Shown here: positions 1 to 8,131 of the stretch, piece after piece
Layout: every line of letters starts with the position of its first letter
How positions within the stretch are numbered: the stretch's first letter is position 1
Assembly (NCBI GenBank): GCA_946415645.1
Contig: CAMKTJ010000001.1
Span: 1 to 64,000, forward strand
Direction: 5' to 3'
Origin: an uncultured Prevotellaceae bacterium
Lineage (GTDB): Bacteria > Bacteroidota > Bacteroidia > Bacteroidales > Bacteroidaceae
DNA length: 64,000 nt
Program-made: the position numbers and the translations under genes
Notes under the pieces: generated by a model
Told to the model about the DNA's origin: nothing
Database searches by the model: none
The model's input: only the letters and a program-made list of their open reading frames with translations

Positions 1-1400
1 ACGGCCTGATGCACATAGGCAGAACTAAACTGCCAGGAGGAAGATGCGCAGAGCCCCCTAGCCTGCACCTGACAGAGAGTATTACACGCCATGGAATAAC
101 GGCTGGCAGAATGAAGACAGGAACCCCGGTGCGAATAAACGGAACATCTGTACACTTCGACGAGATGACGGTTCAGCCAGGGGATACCGACTTCCACAAA
201 TTTTCCTATATGGGAGAACCAAGGAACCTTCCACAACTGCCTTGCTGGATTACCTATACCAACAAGCAGGTACACGAGAGGTTGATGGCTTCCATAGCCG
301 ATTCGCCACTTTTTAATGGACAGATCCAGAGTATAGGGCCCCGTTATTGCCCCAGCATAGAGACAAAACTGGTTACATTTGCAGATAAAGATGAACATCA
401 GCTTTTCCTGGAGCCTGAAGGAACCAATACCAACGAGTATTATCTGAACGGCTTCAGTAGCAGTCTTCCTATAGACGCTCAGTTGGAGGCATTAAGGATG
501 ATACCTGCCTTCAGGGATCTGGAAGTGTATCGCCCTGGCTATGCCATAGAATACAACTACTTTGACCCAACACAATTAAAGCACTCTTTGGAGAGCAAGT
601 TGGTGGACGGTCTGTTTATGGCAGGACAAGTGAACGGAACCACCGGATATGAAGAAGCTGCCGGACAAGGCATTGTAGCAGGCATAAATGCAGCCAAAAA
701 GTGCGGTGGAAGCGAGCCTTTTACTATGAAGAGAGACCAGTCTTACATAGGCGTTCTGATAGACGATTTGGTAACAAAGGGTGTAGACGAGCCTTACCGC
801 ATGTTCACCAGTCGTGCTGAATACAGAATTCTTCTTAGACAAGATGATGCAGATGCACGTCTAACGGAATTAAGCCACAACCTGGGTCTTGCCTCAACAG
901 AAAGATGCAATCATTGGTTGAAGAAGAAAGCTGCAATAGAAGAATTGGAAAACTTCTGCCAGAACTACAGCGTGAAGGCTGCTTATATAAACGAAGGATT
1001 AAAAGCCTTAGGAAGTACAGAGCTGCAACGTGGCTGTAAACTGATTGATTTGATAGCACGGCCAGGACTTACATTAGATAACCTGTCAAATCTGATTCCT
1101 GCGCTGAAGGAAAAGATTGAATCCATTTCTGACAGAAAGGAAGAAATTGTAGAAGCTGCAGAAATCAAGATGAAGTATAGCGGCTACATTACAAGAGAAA
1201 GAGAATTGGCAGACAAAATGATAAGACTGGAAAATATCAAGATAAAAGGCAAATTCGACTACAACTCTCTGCAGTCTCTTTCAACAGAAGCACGTCAGAA
1301 ACTCACGCGTATAGATCCTGAAACTATGGCACAAGCCAGCCGTATTCCAGGCGTCAGTCCCAGCGATATAAATGTACTGCTGGTACTCATGAGAAGGTAA
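1..1400 (+). CDS. mnmG: tRNA uridine-5-carboxymethylaminomethyl synthesis enzyme MnmG (GidA), 5' end missing
   Basis: FAD-dependent partner of MnmE; the complex modifies the wobble uridine of several tRNAs in the cytoplasm. The open frame runs in from the left edge (frame of base 3), so the listed ATG at base 9 is an internal methionine. The N-terminal Rossmann GxGxxG part, roughly the first 150 residues, lies outside the window. What is visible includes the FAD-domain motif 'GQVNGTTGYEEAAGQG', the insert 'MFTSRAEYRILLRQDDAD' and the helical C-terminal domain ending 'GVSPSDINVLLVLMRR', the usual MnmG end. It is followed at 94 bases by apt, with a parS-like palindrome between them. Identification is secure; only the start is unseen. 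Confidence 0.97.
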   Translation, partial: GLMHIGRTKLPGGRCAEPPSLHLTESITRHGITAGRMKTGTPVRINGTSVHFDEMTVQPGDTDFHKFSYMGEPRNLPQLPCWITYTNKQVHERLMASIADSPLFNGQIQSIGPRYCPSIETKLVTFADKDEHQLFLEPEGTNTNEYYLNGFSSSLPIDAQLEALRMIPAFRDLEVYRPGYAIEYNYFDPTQLKHSLESKLVDGLFMAGQVNGTTGYEEAAGQGIVAGINAAKKCGGSEPFTMKRDQSYIGVLIDDLVTKGVDEPYRMFTSRAEYRILLRQDDADARLTELSHNLGLASTERCNHWLKKKAAIEELENFCQNYSVKAAYINEGLKALGSTELQRGCKLIDLIARPGLTLDNLSNLIPALKEKIESISDRKEEIVEAAEIKMKYSGYITRERELADKMIRLENIKIKGKFDYNSLQSLSTEARQKLTRIDPETMAQASRIPGVSPSDINVLLVLMRR

Positions 1401-1423
1401 AGGAACACTTTAACATAAGTGCA

Positions 1424-1439
1424 AGTTTCACGTGAAACA
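1424..1439. promoter_or_regulatory. parS-like ParB binding site
   Basis: AGTTTCACGTGAAACA contains a perfect 14-bp palindrome, GTTTCACGTGAAAC, and matches the widely conserved bacterial parS consensus TGTTTCACGTGAAACA at 15 of 16 bases. It lies in the 93-base gap between mnmG and apt. parS sites nucleate ParB (Spo0J) and cluster near the chromosome origin. The match is seen directly; the role in this organism is inferred. Confidence 0.8.
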
Positions 1440-1493
1440 AAATTATGCTACACGCCTGAAAATCAACAGATAACACAATTGAAATAAAAGCAT

Positions 1494-2024
1494 ATGAACA
1501 ATCCAAAATTACTTGAAAACCTAAGGGTGATACCCAATTTTCCCAAGGAGGGAATTATGTTTCAGGACATCAGCACACTCTTTGATAAAGCCGAATGCCT
1601 GAAGATAATGTGCGACGAAACTGTAGACCTATACAAGGATAAAGGAATCACAAAAATCGTTGGAATAGAGAGTCGTGGGTTCCTTCTGGCAAGTGCTGTT
1701 GCAAAAGAACTGAATGCTGGCGTTGTTATGTGCAGAAAACCTGGCAAATTACCTGGTGAAACTGTACAAATGACCTACGAAAAGGAATATGGAACAGATA
1801 CTGTATGCATCCATAAAGGCAGTATCTCTGAGGACGATGTAGTATTGTTGCATGACGATTTGTTAGCAACAGGTGGTTCGATGAAAGCGGCCTATGATCT
1901 GGTAAAGATGTTTAATCCCAAGAAAATATACATCAACTTCATTATAGAACTTACTATAGAAGGATTGCATGGACGCGATGTATTCGATAAGGATGTAGAA
2001 ATAACTACCCTATTGAAGGTATAA
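1494..2024 (+). CDS. apt: adenine phosphoribosyltransferase
   Basis: Salvages adenine: adenine plus PRPP gives AMP and pyrophosphate, in the cytoplasm. The 176-residue length is normal for bacterial Apt. The PRPP-binding signature is visible as 'VVLLHDDLLATGGSMKAA' near residue 115-132, preceded by the 'GIESRGFLLASAVA' and 'RKPGKLPG' loops typical of the family. It sits between mnmG and uvrC; uvrC starts 21 bases after its stop, so apt and uvrC are probably co-transcribed. Nothing unusual is seen. Confidence 0.97.
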   Translation: MNNPKLLENLRVIPNFPKEGIMFQDISTLFDKAECLKIMCDETVDLYKDKGITKIVGIESRGFLLASAVAKELNAGVVMCRKPGKLPGETVQMTYEKEYGTDTVCIHKGSISEDDVVLLHDDLLATGGSMKAAYDLVKMFNPKKIYINFIIELTIEGLHGRDVFDKDVEITTLLKV

Positions 2025-2045
2025 ACCAAGAAAAGCAACAAAAGA

Positions 2046-3878
2046 ATGGCCAACTTATCGGAAAAAGAGAAGATTCAAGCCTATCTGAAGAGTATTGTGC
2101 TTAGCATGCCAGAAAAACCTGGCTGCTACCAATACTTCGATGAAAATGGCACAATCATATACGTTGGCAAAGCAAAAAAACTAAAGAGAAGAGTATATTC
2201 TTACTTTAGCAAAGAGCACGAGAATAGAAAAACAGCTATTCTTGTCAGTAAAATCAGAGATATCAAATATACCGTCGTAAATACCGAAGAAGACGCCCTT
2301 TTGTTGGAAAATAACCTGATAAAAGAGTGGAATCCCAGGTATAATATCCTCCTAAAAGACGGAAAAACCTACCCTAGCATCGTTGTAACCAATGAATTTC
2401 TGCCTCGCATCTTCCAAACCAGGAAAATCAACAAGAAATTTGGCACCTATTTTGGCCCATACAGCCACGTTCCAACGATGTATGCCCTACTGGATCTGAT
2501 TAAAAACCTGTACCCCCTAAGAAGATGCCATGAAATCATCACTCCAGAGAGCATCGAGAAGGGGAAACACAAGGAATGTCTGGAATACCATATAAAGAAC
2601 TGTAAAGCACCTTGTACGGGCCGGCAGAGCGTTGAGGAATACCTAAAGCATATTGCAGAAGCCAAGGAAATCCTGAAGGGAAATACAGCCGATTTGCAAC
2701 GCCAGATGATGGCAGAAATGAAGCAACTGGCCAGCGAACTGAGGTTTGAAGAGGCAGAAGTTATCAAAAAGAAGTACATGCTGCTGGAGAACTACAGAAG
2801 CCGTAGCGAGGTGGTAAGCAATACTCTGCACAACATAGACGTCTTCAATATAGAAAGCGACGAGAAGGTAGCCTACATCAACTTCCTGCACGTTACAAAT
2901 GGCTGTATCAACAAGGCATTTACCTTTGAATATGAGAAGAAAATGCAGGAAACCGACCAGGATCTGCTGGTTATGGGAATAGTTGAAATGAGGCAAAGGT
3001 ATGGTAGTGAAAGTAAGGAAGTTATAGTTCCGTTCCCCGTGGAACAATTCACGCAAAGCTTTAAGTTAACTGTTCCACAGAAAGGCGATAAAAAGGTGCT
3101 TTTGGACCTTAGCCGGCAAAACGTACTACAATACAAAAAAGACCGCATCAGCCAGGCCGAAAAGCTGAATCCGGAGCAGAAATCCACCCGTCTGATGAAA
3201 GAGCTACAGGATGCCTTACAGTTGCCTACCCTACCCATGCAGATAGAGTGTTTTGACAACTCTAACATCAGCGGAACAGATGCCGTTGCAGGCTGTATAG
3301 TCTTCAAGAAATGCAAGCCCAGCAAACAAGACTATCGCAAATACATTATAAAGGAGGTACAAGGCCCTGACGACTATGCCAGCATGCAGGAGGTGGTAAG
3401 ACGCAGATATAAGCGTATGATAGAGGAAGGAAGCGCCCTACCCGACCTTATTATTACGGATGGAGGAAAGGGCCAAATGGAGGTCGTAAGGAAGGTTGTA
3501 GAGGACGAATTAGGCCTGCAAATACCCATTGCCGGATTGGCTAAAGACGACAAGCACAGGACCAATGAACTGCTCTACGGATTTCCTCAGCAAGTGATAG
3601 GATTAAAGACTGACAGTCCCCTATTCCGCCTGCTGACACAGATACAGGACGAGGTACACAGATATGCTATTACCTTCCATCGCGACAAACGCAGTAAGCA
3701 TCAGATTGCCAGCGAGTTAGACACCATAGAAGGTATAGGACCAAAGACTAAGGAACTGCTCCTGAAGAAGCTTCATAGCGTGAAACGTATTAAGGAAGCA
3801 GAGAAGAGCGCTTTGGAGGAGCTTATAGGCCCATCTAAAGCACAAATCATATACAATCACTTTCATTCTATAGGCTAA
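2046..3878 (+). CDS. uvrC: excinuclease ABC subunit C
   Basis: Makes both incisions around a DNA lesion in UvrABC nucleotide excision repair. All expected parts are present in order: GIY-YIG nuclease at the N-terminus ('PGCYQYF...IIYVGKAKKLKRRVYSYF', residues about 20-55), a UVR motif near residues 210-245 that binds UvrB, the RNase H-like endonuclease domain ('ECFDNSNISGTDAV', 'LPDLIITDGGKGQ') and a C-terminal helix-hairpin-helix ('IEGIGPKTKELLLKKL'). 610 residues is normal. An internal GTTCCCCGTGGAAC near 3032 is a near-palindromic parS-like word (see findings). A 21-bp-periodic dyad array follows its stop. Confidence 0.98.
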   Translation: MANLSEKEKIQAYLKSIVLSMPEKPGCYQYFDENGTIIYVGKAKKLKRRVYSYFSKEHENRKTAILVSKIRDIKYTVVNTEEDALLLENNLIKEWNPRYNILLKDGKTYPSIVVTNEFLPRIFQTRKINKKFGTYFGPYSHVPTMYALLDLIKNLYPLRRCHEIITPESIEKGKHKECLEYHIKNCKAPCTGRQSVEEYLKHIAEAKEILKGNTADLQRQMMAEMKQLASELRFEEAEVIKKKYMLLENYRSRSEVVSNTLHNIDVFNIESDEKVAYINFLHVTNGCINKAFTFEYEKKMQETDQDLLVMGIVEMRQRYGSESKEVIVPFPVEQFTQSFKLTVPQKGDKKVLLDLSRQNVLQYKKDRISQAEKLNPEQKSTRLMKELQDALQLPTLPMQIECFDNSNISGTDAVAGCIVFKKCKPSKQDYRKYIIKEVQGPDDYASMQEVVRRRYKRMIEEGSALPDLIITDGGKGQMEVVRKVVEDELGLQIPIAGLAKDDKHRTNELLYGFPQQVIGLKTDSPLFRLLTQIQDEVHRYAITFHRDKRSKHQIASELDTIEGIGPKTKELLLKKLHSVKRIKEAEKSALEELIGPSKAQIIYNHFHSIG

Positions 3879-3951
3879 GATTTCAAGAGAAACAAGAGGC
3901 CTTTTCTGTTTTCTGTAATAGAAAAAGTATTTATTCAAGCACGTATTCTCT

Positions 3952-4031
3952 ATTCCAAAGTTTGGAATGGCCATTTCAGACTTTGGGATGTACATTCCAA
4001 ACTTTGGAATACACGTTTCAGACCCTGAAAT
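3952..4031. repeat. array of four 17-bp dyads at 21-bp period
   Basis: Four 17-bp units, ATTCCAAAGTTTGGAAT, ATTTCAGACTTTGGGAT, ATTCCAAACTTTGGAAT and GTTTCAGACCCTGAAAT, are separated by exactly four bases each (GGCC, GTAC, ACAC). Units 1 and 3 are near-perfect palindromes; 2 and 4 are related and partly palindromic. The array begins 74 bases after the uvrC stop in the 269-base gap before dtd. An array of the same geometry but different dyad sequence lies at 57876-57955. Confidence 0.85.
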
Positions 4032-4119
4032 AGAAAATATCCCATAATGAAAAAAGAATTAAGACGGGCATGAAAAACATAAAAAAAGCAAAAAACAGAT
4101 AGGAATCAAATATTTATAG

Positions 4120-4127
4120 TACCTTTG
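4120..4127 (+). promoter_or_regulatory. Bacteroidota -7 element before dtd
   Basis: TACCTTTG fits the TAnnTTTG -7 box and lies 20 bases before the dtd ATG. A clear TTTG -33 box at the right distance was not found. Confidence 0.6.
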
Positions 4128-4147
4128 CAATAAACAAAAAACAGAAT

Positions 4148-4600
4148 ATGAGAGTCGTCATACAAAGAGTTTCACACGCCAGCGTAACCATAGAAGGCCT
4201 GAGGAAAAGCCAGATAGGAGCAGGATTCCTTATCCTATTGGGTATAGAACAGGCTGATACACAGGAAGATATAGCGTGGCTAGTGCGCAAGATAATAGGG
4301 CTGCGTGTCTTTGACGACGAGAATGGTGTGATGAACAAGGATATCCTGGAAACAGGAGGCGACATTATTGTCGTCAGTCAGTTTACCCTGATGGCAAGTT
4401 ACAAGAAAGGGAACCGTCCCAGTTGGATCAGGGCAGCAGGTCACGAGGTGGCTATACCATTATATAATAGCTTCGTGAAACAGCTTACAGAGGCCCTTGG
4501 CAAGCCTGTTGGGACAGGCGAATTCGGTGCCGACATGAAGGTAGAACTCCTGAACGATGGCCCCGTTACAATATGTATGGACACAAAAAACAAGGAATAA
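4148..4600 (+). CDS. dtd: D-aminoacyl-tRNA deacylase
   Basis: Hydrolyses D-amino acids (and glycine) mischarged on tRNA, a cytoplasmic proofreading step. 150 residues matches the family. It begins with the standard 'MRVVIQRVSHASVTIEG', carries the catalytic 'SQFTLMASYKKGNRPSW' motif near residue 78 and the 'NDGPVT' motif (family NxGPVT) near the C-terminus. It starts a plus-strand group dtd, small membrane protein, mazG-like, deoC, with gaps of 3, 7 and 12 bases, so these are likely one transcript from the promoter at 4120. Confidence 0.97.
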   Translation: MRVVIQRVSHASVTIEGLRKSQIGAGFLILLGIEQADTQEDIAWLVRKIIGLRVFDDENGVMNKDILETGGDIIVVSQFTLMASYKKGNRPSWIRAAGHEVAIPLYNSFVKQLTEALGKPVGTGEFGADMKVELLNDGPVTICMDTKNKE

Positions 4601-4603
4601 AAG

Positions 4604-4855
4604 ATGAAGAAAGCAATTGACATCATTTATAATGTAGGGTTAGGCATATTTGTATTAGGGTTTGTATTAAAACGCCTTTTCAATTGGCCATATCATGAAT
4701 ATTTGTACTACATATTTGGCATAACATTAATAGCCAAATGGATATACAATATCTGTCATTGGAAGGAATTCAAAAATGAATGGAGTTACAAAAACGACTT
4801 GGTATTTATGACAATAATAACAATCCTTGTCTTCATATTTTTATTTATAAAATAA
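4604..4855 (+). CDS. small predicted membrane protein, function unknown
   Basis: 83 residues, not recognised. Three hydrophobic stretches are visible: residues about 9-25 ('VGLGIFVLGFVLKRLF'), 33-51 ('YLYYIFGITLIAKWIYNIC') and 66-82 ('DLVFMTIITILVFIFLFI'). There is no lipobox and no known catalytic motif. It fits between dtd and mazG-like with gaps of 3 and 7 bases, which supports a real co-translated gene. Its DNA is much richer in A and T than either neighbour, suggesting a later insertion into an otherwise conserved housekeeping order. Function cannot be guessed from the sequence. Confidence 0.7.
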   Translation: MKKAIDIIYNVGLGIFVLGFVLKRLFNWPYHEYLYYIFGITLIAKWIYNICHWKEFKNEWSYKNDLVFMTIITILVFIFLFIK

Positions 4856-4862
4856 GGTATCA

Positions 4863-5192
4863 ATGACCATTCGAGAAGCGCAAGATAAAGTAGATCAGTG
4901 GATTAAGACCTATGGCGTCAGGTATTTCAACGAGCTGACGAATATGGCCGTCCTGACAGAGGAAGTAGGAGAACTGGCCAGAATTATGGCTCGCAAATAT
5001 GGGGAACAATCCTTCAAGGAAGGCGAGAAACAAGACCCCAGCGAGGAAATAGCAGACATCCTATGGGTACTGATCTGCCTGGCCAACCAGACGGGCGTGG
5101 ACCTGACAGAAGCGCTTCAGAAAAGCTTTGAAAAGAAAACCTTACGTGATAAGGAAAGACATATAAACAACCCCAAACTGAAAGACATTTAA
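4863..5192 (+). CDS. MazG-like nucleotide pyrophosphohydrolase
   Basis: Member of the all-alpha NTP pyrophosphohydrolase group, which hydrolyses nucleoside triphosphates to monophosphates and pyrophosphate to clean the nucleotide pool. 109 residues, a single MazG-type domain. The metal-binding acidic helices are visible: 'LTEEVGELARIMARKYGEQ' near residues 31-49 and 'PSEEIADILWVLICLANQ' near residues 59-76 (ExxE...ExxD pattern). Substrate cannot be told. It lies between the small membrane gene and deoC in a tight plus-strand group. Confidence 0.9.
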   Translation: MTIREAQDKVDQWIKTYGVRYFNELTNMAVLTEEVGELARIMARKYGEQSFKEGEKQDPSEEIADILWVLICLANQTGVDLTEALQKSFEKKTLRDKERHINNPKLKDI

Positions 5193-5204
5193 AAGAGAAA
5201 TATT

Positions 5205-6092
5205 ATGGAACAGAACAAGTACGAAGAGGCCCTTGCGAAGTACAATACTAAGCTGGACGATGCCGATGTAGCAAAGAAAGTTGCTCAAATCATCGAGGAA
5301 AAAGTACCTGAGAACGATACGCTGGAAGTGAAGAAATTCCTGATGGGAAGTGTTGAGCTGACCACCCTGAAGACAACAGACAGCGAGGAGAGTGTTCTGA
5401 AATTCACAGAGCGTGTGAACGACTTTGACAACACCTACCCCGACCTTCCACACGTAGCCACCATCTGTGTTTATCCCTGCTTTGCCAGCATCGTAAGTCA
5501 GAGCTTGGAGGTTGAAGGCGTTGAGGTAGCCTGCGTAAGCGGTTCCTTCCCCTCTTCTCAGGCCTGCATAGAGGTTAAGACCGTTGAGACAGCCTTAGCT
5601 GTAAGAGACGGAGCAACAGAGATAGACATCGTGATGAGCGTTGGCAAGTTCCTAAGTGGTGATTACGAGACACTTTGCGATGAAATCAGCGAATTAAAGG
5701 CCATCTGTGGCGAGAAGAAGATGAAGGTAATCCTGGAAACAGGTCTGCTGGGAAGTGCCGAGAACATCAAGAAGGCCAGCATCCTGGCCATGTACGCAGG
5801 AGCCGATTACATAAAGACCAGCACAGGCAAGGAAAAGCCGGCTGCCACACCTGAAGCTGCCTATGTAATGTGTCAGGCCATCAAGGAGTATTATGACCAG
5901 ACAGGAATCCAGATTGGTTTCAAACCAGCCGGAGGTCTGAACACGGTTCATGACGCCCTTGTTTATTATACAATAGTAAAAGAGGTGCTGGGAGAAAAAT
6001 GGCTCACCAACCAATACCTTCGTCTGGGAACAAGTCGACTGGCAAATCTGCTCTTGAGCGAAGTTGTTGGCGAAGAGGTGAAATTCTTCTGA
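5205..6092 (+). CDS. deoC: deoxyribose-phosphate aldolase
   Basis: Class I aldolase that splits 2-deoxyribose-5-phosphate into glyceraldehyde-3-phosphate and acetaldehyde during deoxynucleoside catabolism. The Schiff-base lysine is in 'GADYIKTSTGKEKPAATPE' (near residue 200) and the second conserved lysine in 'IGFKPAGGLNT'. 'CVYPCFASIV' and 'GATEIDIVMSVGKFLSGDY' are also typical. 295 residues is longer than the 259 of E. coli DeoC, from an N-terminal extension of about 35 residues. It ends the dtd-mazG-deoC group. Confidence 0.96.
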   Translation: MEQNKYEEALAKYNTKLDDADVAKKVAQIIEEKVPENDTLEVKKFLMGSVELTTLKTTDSEESVLKFTERVNDFDNTYPDLPHVATICVYPCFASIVSQSLEVEGVEVACVSGSFPSSQACIEVKTVETALAVRDGATEIDIVMSVGKFLSGDYETLCDEISELKAICGEKKMKVILETGLLGSAENIKKASILAMYAGADYIKTSTGKEKPAATPEAAYVMCQAIKEYYDQTGIQIGFKPAGGLNTVHDALVYYTIVKEVLGEKWLTNQYLRLGTSRLANLLLSEVVGEEVKFF

Positions 6093-6246
6093 TTTTGACA
6101 TCGTGACATTGCAAAATTCACGTGCAGATGGCAAGGAAGAAGAGAAGAATTCATTCTCGTGAGGCCTAAATCGGCTATATTCCGTTGTAGTTCAAAAGAT
6201 TGCGTGCTATAAATCCTGTATAAGAATTTATCTAATCTAGAAAGAA

Positions 6247-7071
6247 ATGAGAAAAATTGCAGTTTTACCCCTCGTTTTGGGATGCATTCTGCTATCATCA
6301 TGTGTGGTAAGCAAGAAAAAGTATGAAATTGCCGAAGCAGGAAGATGGGCTGCTCTTTATAGCAGAGACAGCCTGGCAGATCTGTTGGGTCAGAGCAGAG
6401 ACAGCTATGCCGCTCTTGACAAAAGATGCAACAGTCTGTTACGAGACACTACCCTACTGAAAGGAAGCATCAGAAACTACCAATCGCTGCTGGCCAACAA
6501 TCAGGACGAAAACAAAAAATTGATTGCCTCACTCTCTGAGCGCGAACGTACAATTGTTGAACTCCAGAACGTCATCAACGAACAGAACCAGAAAGTCAAG
6601 AATCTGCTGAATAGTGTCAAGGATGCGTTGAAAGGTTTCAGTAGCGATGAACTGACAGTCAGAGAGGAAGGCGGAAAGGTCTATGTGGCTATGAGCGACA
6701 AGCTACTCTTTGAATCAGGAAAAGCCATTGTGAACCAACAAGGCCAGGAGGCATTAGGCAAACTGGCAGAAGTGCTGAACAAGCAGACAGAGATAGAAGT
6801 GATGATTGAAGGACATACAGACAACGTACCCATCAAGACCGCTATCTATCAGGATAACTGGGACTTAAGTGTTATCCGTGCTACAAGTGTAGTAAGAATC
6901 CTGACAGAGACCTATGGCGTTAGTCCTTTGCAGATTCAGCCTTGTGGAAGAGGCGAATACAAACCTGTTGCAGACAATGAGACAGCAGAAGGAAAGTCGA
7001 AGAACCGTCGTACGGAGATAATAATGGCTCCCAAGTTGGACAAGCTCTTCAAGATGCTGGAGAACAATTAA
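6247..7071 (+). CDS. OmpA-family outer-membrane lipoprotein
   Basis: Peptidoglycan-anchoring outer-membrane lipoprotein. The N-terminus 'RKIAVLPLVLGCILLSSCVVSKKKYE' is a lipoprotein signal with cysteine near residue 19. Residues about 25-130 are rich in charged heptads and look like a coiled coil. The C-terminal OmpA domain (about 140-265) shows 'EVMIEGHTDNVPI', 'DLSVIRATSVVRIL' and 'GRGEYKPVADNETAEGKSKN', including the Asp and Arg that bind diaminopimelate in this family. The gene overlaps the convergent polyprenyl synthase gene by four bases. No clear promoter is seen in the 154-base gap upstream. Confidence 0.93.
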   Translation: MRKIAVLPLVLGCILLSSCVVSKKKYEIAEAGRWAALYSRDSLADLLGQSRDSYAALDKRCNSLLRDTTLLKGSIRNYQSLLANNQDENKKLIASLSERERTIVELQNVINEQNQKVKNLLNSVKDALKGFSSDELTVREEGGKVYVAMSDKLLFESGKAIVNQQGQEALGKLAEVLNKQTEIEVMIEGHTDNVPIKTAIYQDNWDLSVIRATSVVRILTETYGVSPLQIQPCGRGEYKPVADNETAEGKSKNRRTEIIMAPKLDKLFKMLENN

Positions 7072-8042
7072 TACTTACGCTCAGCCACAAAGCTGACAAG
7101 TGAGTGTAGGGATTCTGCAACGGCAGGGTCCCTACATTCGTCTATAAGGCCGTCTGCCATCATACGGAACTCGTTCATAGCCCAATAAGCATATTCTATA
7201 CCACCGTTCTCTATAGTGAACGCAACCAGTTCCTCTATATCCTGCTTGGTAGCTTCTCCACGTCTGACTTTCAACGCTTTAGCAAGCATCTCCTCGTTCT
7301 TGGTCTTGTTTACTACATGAATGACAGGAAGGGTCAATTTGCCTTCCTTCATATCATTGCCGGCAGGTTTTCCTACATCCGTCTTGGCGTCATAGTCAAA
7401 GATATCGTCCTTCAATTGGAAACAAGTACCCACCAAATGACCAAAACGACGCATACGTTCAGCCCCCTCTTCAGAACCACCTGAAGCAAGAACGCCCAAC
7501 TGGGCAGCAACAGCAAACAGGCTGGATGTCTTCTTACGGATAACCATATAATAAGAGGCTTCGTCCAGCTTCTCGGCATCCAGATTGGCCAACTGCAACA
7601 GTTCGCCATCGGCTAATGTCTCGCCCAGATTGGCAACCACATCAACCACCTTTGCATCACCCGTCTGAGCAGCATGATGGAGGGCTCTGCTTAGGATAAA
7701 ATCCCCTACCAGAACGGCAATCTGATTCGTCATTAAAGCATTTACGGAAGCCTGTCCTCTGCGTCTGTCGCTCTCGTCTACCACATCATCATGCACCAAA
7801 CTGGCTGTATGCAGCAACTCCAGCGCCAAAGCCACATCATAAACCTTCTGATTCACCTTACCAAAAAGGCTGGCAGAGAGGAAGACAAGAGTTGGTCTGA
7901 CCAGCTTTCCCTTCTTCTGCAACAGGTGATCCAGGGCTTGCTGAAGCAATGCGTTATCGCTCTGAAGCGTAGCAACAAACTGCTGTTTGTATTGCTCCAA
8001 AAAGTCGGCAACAGGTTTTTGTAAGTCCTCTAATGAGTTCAT
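7068..8042 (-). CDS. trans polyprenyl diphosphate synthase (IspA/IspB family)
   Basis: Elongates allylic diphosphates with isopentenyl diphosphate to give the polyprenyl tail of menaquinone or a similar carrier. 324 residues, typical of octaprenyl/solanesyl synthases. Both aspartate-rich motifs are present: 'LVHDDVVDESDRRRGQ' (FARM, near residue 83) and 'FQLKDDIFDYDAKTDVGK' (SARM, near 213), with 'GGEEGAERMRRFG'-type and 'GND' context between. Chain length cannot be predicted by eye. A TATTTTTG -7 box lies 20 bases upstream on the minus strand, in a 89-base region shared with divergent polA. Confidence 0.93.
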   Translation of the reverse strand: MNSLEDLQKPVADFLEQYKQQFVATLQSDNALLQQALDHLLQKKGKLVRPTLVFLSASLFGKVNQKVYDVALALELLHTASLVHDDVVDESDRRRGQASVNALMTNQIAVLVGDFILSRALHHAAQTGDAKVVDVVANLGETLADGELLQLANLDAEKLDEASYYMVIRKKTSSLFAVAAQLGVLASGGSEEGAERMRRFGHLVGTCFQLKDDIFDYDAKTDVGKPAGNDMKEGKLTLPVIHVVNKTKNEEMLAKALKVRRGEATKQDIEELVAFTIENGGIEYAYWAMNEFRMMADGLIDECRDPAVAESLHSLVSFVAERKY

Positions 8043-8061
8043 CTAATACACTTTTGAACTG

Positions 8062-8069
8062 CAAAAATA
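8062..8069 (-). promoter_or_regulatory. -7 element of the polyprenyl synthase gene
   Basis: On the minus strand this reads TATTTTTG, a fit to the Bacteroidota TAnnTTTG box, 19 bases before the start codon of the gene at 7068-8042. Confidence 0.55.
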
Positions 8070-8131
8070 CACAAAAATGATGACCATTTCACTTTTTTTC
8101 CATAATTTTACCGAATAAAATTCAATAATGT

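Noticed and set aside
3952-4031. Dyad arrays considered as CRISPR or as ordinary terminators
   Set aside because: Four-base spacers exclude CRISPR, and the dyads lack GC-rich stems followed by T-runs; a true terminator is present separately after the TraB-like gene.
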